6,128 nucleotides of DNA, from NCBI GenBank assembly GCA_937973565.1, contig CALJKQ010000219.1, forward strand, positions 1 through 6,128, in the 5' to 3' direction. Positions 1 through 5,407 of this stretch are shown one piece after another. Position 1 is the stretch's first letter. Every line of letters starts with the position of its first letter. The DNA is from an uncultured Saprospiraceae bacterium (GTDB lineage: Bacteria; Bacteroidota; Bacteroidia; Chitinophagales; Saprospiraceae). The notes below the pieces were generated by a model. It did no database searches and was not told where the DNA came from. It saw nothing but the letters and a program-made list of their open reading frames with translations. The translations under genes were made by a program, and so were the position numbers.

Positions 1-2
1 TT

Positions 3-68
3 AGATGGAATCATGCCATCGGTTTCGGTTTTTTGGTGCTGGCCGTTTTTTTTATTTTTAAGAAATAA
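3..68 (+). CDS. C-terminal end of a truncated membrane-associated protein
   Basis: Reading frame 3 is open from the left edge to a TAA at 66-68 and gives 21 residues. They consist of a short polar stretch (RWNHA), a hydrophobic run of about 14 residues (IGFGFLVLAVFFIF) and a terminal KK. That pattern fits a last transmembrane helix with a positively charged cytoplasmic tail. The other two forward frames also stop early but give less plausible, Cys/Arg/Phe-rich peptides. The rest of the gene lies outside the window, so its family cannot be named. It would converge on the minus-strand polyferredoxin gene, whose stop is 87 bp away. The fragment is short enough that chance cannot be excluded. Confidence 0.4.
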   Translation, partial: RWNHAIGFGFLVLAVFFIFKK

Positions 69-155
69 GTAGACCTGATTGTTTCCTCATGAAGTCGGGT
101 GATAGAGTCATCTGTAAGGAAACCCGTATATGATTTCAATACTGTTTGTTGCGCA
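69..155. other. Convergent intergenic spacer
   Basis: This 87-bp gap lies between two converging stop codons. It contains one perfect 7-bp inverted repeat (GTTTCCT at 81-87, AGGAAAC at 117-123) separated by 29 nt. There is no T-tract on either strand, so I do not call it a terminator. No other structure was seen. Confidence 0.5.
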
Positions 156-1448
156 TTATTTATTCTCAAGTCTGAGCACCCCTCTGGGACAAACAGCACT
201 GCAGATTCCGCAACCTACACAGGATGCGCGTTTGATGTCCTCTCCTTTTTGTGCATAAGATTTTACATCAATACCCATTTCACAATGGGTGCTGCAATTG
301 CCACAACTTATGCATTGCCCGTGGTTGGTAGTTATCCTGAATTTAGAAAAATATTTTTGCCACAAGCCCAGATAGGCCGCCATCGGGCATCCAAAGCGGC
401 ACCATATTCTGGCACCGAAAAGGGGGTAAAAACCCACGCCAATGATGCCGGAAAAGATGGCACCAATAAATAGCCCGTAATAGTGCGCCAGGGTCTGACT
501 TATACCCGATAAGACCTCGATGTATCGGGAGAGCAAGATGAGCAGGGTTGTGATCACGATCAAAGCCAGAACGCTATAGATGACCGCTCTTTCCCATTTC
601 CAGGCTTGCTTCGACTTGTCGGACAGAGATCGCAAATGATCGCCGGCGGTTTCAGCCAGGCCGCCACAACCGCAGACCCACGAGCAGTACCACCGCTTGC
701 CATAAAAATAAGTGAGAATCGGCGTAATTATTAAAAAACCCAAGGTCCCCCAAATCAAAACAATGATGCCGAAACGCCCTGATTCTATGAGGCTCGACAC
801 ATTCCAATCAAAATAAAAGTAATACTGGAGGGGCCAGAAATTTTTGAAATCGACGGCAGGTTTGTTTAAGCTCTCCATTATTTGGGGAAGTATAAACGCA
901 AAACAAAGTTGGAAAAACATAATGCTGATGGTTCTGAAGACCTGGTATCGATTGTGCCTGAATTTGTAAATAAATTTGATGCCTAAACTCAGGATGATCA
1001 GGGTGTACAGCACGCCGTAGACAAACCATTGGCTTGCTTTTTTCCCATTGATCGCAAAGCTTATGCTGTCATACAAACCGATCATTCCTGCATTAACTCC
1101 ATCAGCGGTACCCAAGCCAAGCCACTCGGGTTGTAGATATAGGGCTATGTAAAACAAGGTTAACAATAAAGCCGCTGCCAGCTGCGATCTGCCTCTGCGC
1201 GGTTTTGCAGCCAGGTAAATGGGTTGGTGATTGCGCTCTCTTGCCTTTTCCGTTTTCAGGGCTGCTGCTGTCAATCCGCCAAAAAGAGCCATTAGCGATA
1301 AGGGCCCCCCCCATTCGGGCAAAAGCATTGGTAAATTAAACAAGGCCAGTAGCTGATAAGCCAGTCCTGCCCAAAACAGTATGTGGTACACCGATATATG
1401 GTTGGGTATATCTACGTGTGAGGTAAGGCTGAGACTCTTGTATTGCAT
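156..1448 (-). CDS. Polytopic membrane 4Fe-4S protein (NosR/NapH/CcoG-like polyferredoxin)
   Basis: A 430-residue integral membrane iron-sulfur protein. About eight hydrophobic segments can be seen, near residues 18-38, 49-64, 89-106, 141-161, 171-192, 225-250, 288-307 and 322-347. Two cysteine motifs flank membrane helices, C255-x3-C259-x-C261 (CSWVCGCGG) and C350-x3-C354-P. The C-terminus carries two classical [4Fe-4S] ferredoxin motifs: C379-x2-C382-x2-C385-x3-C389, and C410-x2-C413-x2-C416-x3-C420-P. This is the membrane/polyferredoxin layout of NosR, NapH and CcoG proteins, which pass electrons across or along the membrane. There is no room for NosR's periplasmic FMN domain, so it is not NosR itself. 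The first motif has CGCGG where NapH-type proteins usually have CP. It lies 69 bp after the flavoprotein gene, with no TAnnTTTG promoter between, so it is probably the last gene of that operon. Electron transfer with the flavoprotein is an inference; the substrate is unknown. Confidence 0.85.
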   Translation of the reverse strand: MQYKSLSLTSHVDIPNHISVYHILFWAGLAYQLLALFNLPMLLPEWGGPLSLMALFGGLTAAALKTEKARERNHQPIYLAAKPRRGRSQLAAALLLTLFYIALYLQPEWLGLGTADGVNAGMIGLYDSISFAINGKKASQWFVYGVLYTLIILSLGIKFIYKFRHNRYQVFRTISIMFFQLCFAFILPQIMESLNKPAVDFKNFWPLQYYFYFDWNVSSLIESGRFGIIVLIWGTLGFLIITPILTYFYGKRWYCSWVCGCGGLAETAGDHLRSLSDKSKQAWKWERAVIYSVLALIVITTLLILLSRYIEVLSGISQTLAHYYGLFIGAIFSGIIGVGFYPLFGARIWCRFGCPMAAYLGLWQKYFSKFRITTNHGQCISCGNCSTHCEMGIDVKSYAQKGEDIKRASCVGCGICSAVCPRGVLRLENK

Positions 1449-1517
1449 ATCGGCGGTTATGAGTATACAATTAAAGTTGAAGGTAAAATAAATGCTACCG
1501 GTAACTCAGATAAATTA

Positions 1518-2819
1518 CTATACGTGAATGCCATTGCTCAACTTATTTTTAAAGTGAAGGGCTATCTCTTTCATGAAGTTTTTGCTAAACTCTGATTCAA
1601 AGTGTGCTGCGGGTAGTTGGTCGATAACCTCTTTTAAAGTATTCTTTTCCAGTAGCCACTTTTCACATTGTGCTTGTCGCAATCGCAATCCAATGGCGAG
1701 TATGCCTACGAGCCGATTGTCATCGTCTATGGCCAGTCTCAAGGATTTGTCGCCAGCCGGGTGTTGCCAATACAATGCATTTGACAGACCGGCGTTGTTT
1801 ATTTCCATCACGCCATAAATTTGGTAATCCAAATCCAGGAATCTGGCAGAATTGTACCAAAGTCCCCTTTCAAAAGGCTTTGTTTCTCCGGCAATGTTTT
1901 TAGCGACCGCTTCTCCCATTTTTTTGGCCACATACCATACCGCTTCTGATTTTTTTATGCCGTTATCACTTCCTTGGAATTCAACACAGTCTCCGGCGGC
2001 ATAAATGGATTCATCACTGGTTTTGAGATATTCATTTACTACGATACCTCTGTTTATGACAAGGCCACTCGAGCGCAAATCTCCGACATTGGGTTCTACA
2101 CCAATGGCAATGCCCAGTGCATCACAGGGTACTATAGATCCTTGTGAAGTACCGATTGCACTGAGCTTTTGTTGTTCGAAATGAAGTGATGACAGCGTGG
2201 ATTCTGTAATGAATTTTATACCTTTTTTACTTAAGTATTGTTGCACCATCTGAGATTCTGCAGGTGGCAGTCCCGAAGTCCAAAAGCATTTTTCCCTGAT
2301 CAGCAGGGTCACATCAATGCCCCGACTGAGCCACATCTCGGCGAGTTCAATGCCGATCAGGCCGCCCCCAACGATCATGCCTTTTCGTATATCACCTTGA
2401 AAATGACGTGTCATTTTTTCCAGGTCTGAGCTGTGGTAAAGTTTGTGTACTTGCTGACTTTCTATGCCATCCAAATGAGGAAGCACAGGTTTGGATCCGG
2501 TAGCCAAAACAAGGGTGTCATACTGCACTGTTTCGCCAGATGAAAGTTGCACTGCTTTGTTGCCCCTATCCAGGGATACCACTTTTTCATAGATCAAATC
2601 AATGTTGTTGTTTTTCCAATAAGTTTCCGGATAGAGCTCTGTATCATTTTTTGTAACCTGTCCCATGAAGATGTACATCAGGGCTGTGCGGGCAAAGGGC
2701 AGCTTTTCCTCGTCAGAAATCATGGCAATGGAGCAATCGGATCTTTGCCTGAGGGCACTGGCGGCTGAGGATCCTGCAATGCCATTGCCTATGATTACTA
2801 CCTGGTAGGTCCTGCTCAT
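1518..2819 (-). CDS. FAD/NAD(P)-dependent pyridine nucleotide-disulfide-type oxidoreductase
   Basis: A 433-residue soluble flavoprotein with the two-dinucleotide-fold layout of the Pyr_redox_2 family (NirB N-terminal part, rubredoxin and ferredoxin reductases). The N-terminal FAD-binding GxGxxG is at residues 11-16 (GNGIAG). The LATGSKP motif is at 105-111. The NAD(P)-binding fold starts with GGGLIGIELAE at 151-161, and the second FAD contact, YAAGDC, is at 273-278. No CxxC redox disulfide is present at the FAD site, so it is not a thioredoxin-, glutathione- or lipoamide-reductase type enzyme. The C-terminal 110 or so residues have no motif I recognise. The ATG overlaps the stop of the DUF547 gene by 4 bp (ATGA), which fixes the start and suggests translational coupling. 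Its downstream neighbour is a membrane polyferredoxin, so a role as NAD(P)H-linked partner of that protein is likely but inferred. A specific substrate cannot be assigned. Confidence 0.88.
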   Translation of the reverse strand: MSRTYQVVIIGNGIAGSSAASALRQRSDCSIAMISDEEKLPFARTALMYIFMGQVTKNDTELYPETYWKNNNIDLIYEKVVSLDRGNKAVQLSSGETVQYDTLVLATGSKPVLPHLDGIESQQVHKLYHSSDLEKMTRHFQGDIRKGMIVGGGLIGIELAEMWLSRGIDVTLLIREKCFWTSGLPPAESQMVQQYLSKKGIKFITESTLSSLHFEQQKLSAIGTSQGSIVPCDALGIAIGVEPNVGDLRSSGLVINRGIVVNEYLKTSDESIYAAGDCVEFQGSDNGIKKSEAVWYVAKKMGEAVAKNIAGETKPFERGLWYNSARFLDLDYQIYGVMEINNAGLSNALYWQHPAGDKSLRLAIDDDNRLVGILAIGLRLRQAQCEKWLLEKNTLKEVIDQLPAAHFESEFSKNFMKEIALHFKNKLSNGIHV

Positions 2820-3508
2820 TGTGAATTTAATTTCCAGTCATAAGGAGCAAACGAAACAGGTATTTGCGATGGCAGGGCAGGAGATCGGTATCGATTGATA
2901 AACCCGATTATATTTCCAAAATCCTGGCGGTACCAGTCGAATATTGAGGACAAAATTATTTTGTCTTTTTTGAAGGTGTTAAAATCGGCATGGTTGATAA
3001 AACTCTTTGTCCTACTTTCCAACATACTTTGCAAGTTGGCACCCGTAAGGGCTTCTCCAGTTAAAGGAGGGCACGATCTTGCAGCGCAATTGAGCACAAA
3101 ATGGATGCGCGCATCTTTGTGGACGGAACGAATCAACTGATTCTCAATTTCGTTGAGTGAGTACTTTTTACCCATGAGGGAGATTCTCTTTTCATCCCAC
3201 ACTTTACCTCCGGCAATGTCTTTGATGGTGCTGATGGGGTAATGATCTGTTACAATTTTAAGGGTAGCAAGATTGTATAGATTGACCAAAAATGCCAATT
3301 GATTTTGGGTGCTGAGTTGTTGAAAATTGACGGCCTGCCATTGAGTGAGTATTAGGTTGATTTGTTTTTTGGCGCCCACCAACTTTTTATAGTTTACGCG
3401 ACCTTTGGTATCAACATGGTCTTTCAAAAGTTGGTTGTAAGCGGTGTAGTCCTGTGCTTGTGCATTGGATAATAACAAGGAAAGAAACAAACACCAAAGT
3501 AATTTCAT
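2816..3508 (-). CDS. Secreted DUF547 domain protein
   Basis: A 230-residue protein that opens with a signal peptide: a K2 n-region, a hydrophobic core at about residues 3-13, and a likely signal peptidase I site after the AQA at 16-18. There is no lipobox. The mature part carries the hallmarks of DUF547: LAFLVNLYNL at 71-80, IHFVLNCAARSCPPL at 135-149 with C141 and C146, and APYDWKLN near the C-terminus. The length fits the family, whose biochemical function is not established. An in-frame ATG upstream at 3550 was rejected: it would put 14 polar residues before the signal peptide, and it lies inside the promoter at 3536-3567. The gene is first in an operon, with its stop overlapping the flavoprotein start. 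Its periplasmic location suggests an exported partner or chaperone-like role for the redox module, which is inference only. Confidence 0.85.
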   Translation of the reverse strand: MKLLWCLFLSLLLSNAQAQDYTAYNQLLKDHVDTKGRVNYKKLVGAKKQINLILTQWQAVNFQQLSTQNQLAFLVNLYNLATLKIVTDHYPISTIKDIAGGKVWDEKRISLMGKKYSLNEIENQLIRSVHKDARIHFVLNCAARSCPPLTGEALTGANLQSMLESRTKSFINHADFNTFKKDKIILSSIFDWYRQDFGNIIGFINRYRSPALPSQIPVSFAPYDWKLNSQ

Positions 3509-3535
3509 GTGAGCTTTGCTCTTTATATAAGTTGT

Positions 3536-3567
3536 CAAATATACATCCAACTAATTGATAACGCAAA
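3536..3567 (-). promoter_or_regulatory. Bacteroidota-type promoter for the DUF547-flavoprotein-polyferredoxin operon
   Basis: Reading the minus strand, TTTG (3567-3564) is followed after exactly 20 nt by TATATTTG (3543-3536). This is a full match to the phylum's -33 TTTG / -7 TAnnTTTG consensus with normal spacing. Transcription would begin around 3530 and leave a leader of about 20 nt before the ATG at 3508. It lies downstream of the terminator of the preceding gene, which supports an independent transcription unit. Inferred from sequence; no start-site data. Confidence 0.7.
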
Positions 3568-3631
3568 TGTGCGTTGGGAAGTGTGAATTTATAATTTTTA
3601 CTATTTGTTGGATAGCCCACTTTACCTGGAC

Positions 3632-3668
3632 TGTAAAAAGAAAAGCCCCAGTCATAAATGACTGAGGC
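3632..3668 (-). terminator. Rho-independent terminator after the persulfide dioxygenase gene
   Basis: On the minus strand the arms GCCTCAGTCAT (3668-3658) and ATGACTGGGGC (3655-3645) form an 11-bp stem with a tiny loop, or 10 bp with a tetraloop. The stem is followed at once by TTTTCTTTTT (3644-3635). One position is a G·U wobble in the minus-strand transcript but would be an A·C mismatch in the plus-strand transcript, and the T-tract is on the minus side, so it acts on minus-strand transcription. It begins about 30 bp past the stop at 3699. Confidence 0.85.
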
Positions 3669-3698
3669 CTCAATGATGTTAATGGTATTCTTTACTGC

Positions 3699-5114
3699 TT
3701 AGAGCAAGGTAGTTGGACAAACATATTCTGTTTTGGGTACATCTTGTTTGGAGATGGCTCCAAAGCCACCGATGACATCCACAAAATCAGTCCAGCCCCT
3801 TTGTTTAAGAATAGAAGCGGCAACCATGCTTCTATAGCCGCCGGCACAATAAACGACAAATGGCTTGTCTTTTGGAAATTGTGCCAGGTGCTGATTGATT
3901 TGATTCAATGGCACGTTGATGGCACCTACAACATGCTCAGCATCAAATTCACTTTTCTTACGCACATCAAAGATCACTTTTTTGTCTGTCTTGTACATCT
4001 GTTCAAACTCTGTGGCTGAGATACGCTGGAAGGAGTCGGTTTCTTTTCCGGCATCCAGCCATGTCTGGAATCCTCCTTTCAAATAGCCGATTACATTGTC
4101 ATAACCTACTCTTGAGAGACGGATTAAAGATTCTTCCAGTTTTTCGGGCTCGGCAACCAGCAGGATTTCCTGTGATACATCCGGAATCATCTCACCCACC
4201 CACTGCGCAAAATTGCCGTCGATGCCGATGTTGATTGAATTGGGAATGAAAGCCCTGGCAAAGGATACACCATCCCTCGTATCGAGAATAAGGGCTCGGG
4301 TTTCATTGGCTGCCACTTCAAATTCAACGGCATTCAGAGGGGTTTTGGCTCTTTCCAATACGGTGTCGAGACTTTCATAACCCTTTATGTTCATCAATAC
4401 ATTTTGTGGGAAGTAGCCTGGAGGCGTAGTAAGGCCATCAAGCAGCACGGCAATAAATTGTTCCTTTGTCAAAGCAGGGTCGAGCGCATAGTTTACTTTT
4501 TTCTGGTTGCCCAAAGTATCCGTTGTTTCCTTACTCATTTTTTTACCGCAGGCGCTACCGGCTCCATGGTTGGGATAGACGATAAGGTCATCACTCAGCG
4601 GCATGATTTTGTTCCTCAATGAATCATAGAGGTGGCCGGCCAATTTTTCCTGTGTCAGATCAGCGATGACGTGTTGGGCAAGGTCAGGTCTGCCCACATC
4701 GCCAATGAATAGCGTGTCGCCGGTGATGAGCCCATGCTCTTTTCCGGTTTCATCAATGATCAGATAAGTAGTAGATTCCATGGTATGTCCGGGCGTATGG
4801 ATGACCTTTACTTTGCAGCCACCCACTTCGAATATCTGATTGTCAGCAGCAACGATGGCGTCATATCCGGGTTTTGCCGTGGGTCCGAAAACGATTTCAG
4901 CACCTGCTTTCTTTTTAAGATCGAGGTGACCACTCACAAAATCGGCATGAAAGTGCGTTTCAAATACGTATTTGATTTTTGCTTTGTCAGTCAACGCTCT
5001 TTCAATGTAAGGATTTACTTCTCTGAGAGGGTCAAAAATGGCTGCTTCGCCATTGGACTCCAAATAATACGCAGCGTGCGCAATACAACCCGTATAAATT
5101 TGCTCTAACTTCAT
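3699..5114 (-). CDS. Persulfide dioxygenase-double rhodanese fusion (CstB-like)
   Basis: A 471-residue cytoplasmic fusion. Residues 1 to about 190 are a metallo-beta-lactamase fold of the ETHE1/persulfide dioxygenase type: THFHADFVSGH at 53-63, HTPGH at 106-110, TGDTLFIGDVGRPDL at 131-145, and NHGAGSACG at 182-190. By comparison with ETHE1, H54, H110 and D133 should bind the single iron. After a linker, a first rhodanese domain (about 262-355) has no cysteine in its active-site position (LLVAEPEKLE, 318-327). The second (about 363-456) has an intact loop, C423-AGGYR. The order dioxygenase, pseudo-rhodanese, active rhodanese matches staphylococcal CstB, which converts low-molecular-weight persulfides with O2 and sulfite to thiosulfate. 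C189 may correspond to the extra dioxygenase-domain cysteine of CstB. The start is placed at the MKLEQIYTG methionine, where family proteins begin; an in-frame ATG at 5147 would add 11 unconserved residues. It is divergent from the TauE/SafE permease and ends at a strong terminator. The thiol carrier in this organism is unknown. Confidence 0.88.
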   Translation of the reverse strand: MKLEQIYTGCIAHAAYYLESNGEAAIFDPLREVNPYIERALTDKAKIKYVFETHFHADFVSGHLDLKKKAGAEIVFGPTAKPGYDAIVAADNQIFEVGGCKVKVIHTPGHTMESTTYLIIDETGKEHGLITGDTLFIGDVGRPDLAQHVIADLTQEKLAGHLYDSLRNKIMPLSDDLIVYPNHGAGSACGKKMSKETTDTLGNQKKVNYALDPALTKEQFIAVLLDGLTTPPGYFPQNVLMNIKGYESLDTVLERAKTPLNAVEFEVAANETRALILDTRDGVSFARAFIPNSINIGIDGNFAQWVGEMIPDVSQEILLVAEPEKLEESLIRLSRVGYDNVIGYLKGGFQTWLDAGKETDSFQRISATEFEQMYKTDKKVIFDVRKKSEFDAEHVVGAINVPLNQINQHLAQFPKDKPFVVYCAGGYRSMVAASILKQRGWTDFVDVIGGFGAISKQDVPKTEYVCPTTLL

Positions 5115-5206
5115 GTTTGTTTTTGTTTTATATAATGAGGTAATCAATTCGATGGCAAATTTGACTATTCGTAAAATTTTAGTGTGCTACCTTGGTCACA
5201 TAGGTC

Positions 5207-5222
5207 AATGATGCGAATCATT
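5207..5222. promoter_or_regulatory. Candidate Crp/Fnr-family operator
   Basis: A perfect 16-bp palindrome with 6-bp arms and a 4-bp spacer, AATGAT-GCGA-ATCATT. The TGAT-N4-ATCA core is that of Fnr/Crp-family sites (Fnr consensus TTGAT-N4-ATCAA), with one deviating base in each half. Its centre is about 100 bp upstream of the dioxygenase ATG, so it is better placed to act on that gene than on the permease. A chance palindrome is possible. Confidence 0.35.
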
Positions 5223-5327
5223 TGAAAAGGTGACCCAGGACATTTTTGTTCAAAAAAAATATTATAGCGGTATTATGCGGTTTACCTGTCTGATATTCAA
5301 GGTATAGCGATAGGAGTAAAGCCGATA

Positions 5328-5369
5328 TTGTATTTTCGGTAGGTCTTTAATTAACTTTGGTTACCTTTG
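5328..5369 (+). promoter_or_regulatory. Candidate tandem promoters for the TauE/SafE permease gene
   Basis: Two exact TAnnTTTG -7 boxes lie 10 bp apart: TAACTTTG at 5352-5359 and TACCTTTG at 5362-5369. The first has a TTG at 5328-5330 with a 21-nt spacer, inside the accepted range; the second has no clear -33 element. Transcription would start near 5366 or 5376, leaving a leader of about 30-40 nt before the ATG at 5408. Confidence 0.5.
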
Positions 5370-5407
5370 ATTTGCCCGCCGCTGCTGACTTTTGCAAAAA
5401 ATAAAAT

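Larger units (their letters stand above)
5115..5407. other. Divergent regulatory region between the dioxygenase and permease genes
   Basis: This 293-bp AT-rich region has no gene of its own; the only overlapping reading frame, starting near 5392, is out of frame with the permease. It contains a Crp/Fnr-like palindrome (5207-5222), two candidate -7 boxes for the permease (5352-5369), and GGTCAC/GTGACC inverted repeat arms at 5194-5199 and 5230-5235. No full TAnnTTTG match was found for the minus-strand dioxygenase gene; its leader is A-rich with a TTATATAA about 15 nt before the ATG. No repressor gene is present. Confidence 0.6.

Noticed and set aside
81..123. 7-bp inverted repeat GTTTCCT/AGGAAAC as a bidirectional terminator
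   Set aside because: The 29-nt loop has only a weak wobble-rich inner hairpin, and neither side is followed by a T-tract.
99..473. 124-codon open frame on the plus strand
   Set aside because: It lies almost entirely antisense to the ferredoxin-motif end of the polyferredoxin gene; its peptide has no recognisable domain.
156..1448. Assignment as NosR (nitrous oxide reductase maturation)
   Set aside because: It lacks the N-terminal periplasmic FMN-binding domain, and no nos genes are nearby; only the membrane/polyferredoxin part is shared.
1496..1503. TACCGGTA palindrome in the gap before the polyferredoxin gene
   Set aside because: An 8-bp palindrome is too short to support an operator or terminator by itself; no T-tract or promoter boxes accompany it.
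1518..2819. Sulfide:quinone oxidoreductase, suggested by the sulfur context
   Set aside because: It has a full NAD(P)-binding fold (GGGLIGIELAE), and I see no SQR-type pair of redox-active cysteines or C-terminal membrane anchor; the pattern fits NirB/rubredoxin reductase-like enzymes.
3509..3540. TTGACA and TATAAA on the minus strand as a sigma70-type promoter
   Set aside because: The two hexamers are only a few bases apart, far from the 17-bp spacing needed; the TTTG/TATATTTG pair explains the region better.
5115..5147. Upstream ATG extension of the persulfide dioxygenase
   Set aside because: The extra 11 residues are not part of the fold, which begins at MKLEQIYTG, and they overlap the AT-rich leader.
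5192..5237. GGTCAC/GTGACC inverted arms and a TNGGTCA direct repeat as operators
   Set aside because: The arms are only 6 bp with a 30-bp spacer, and the direct repeat is imperfect; recorded within the intergenic region but not strong enough to call.
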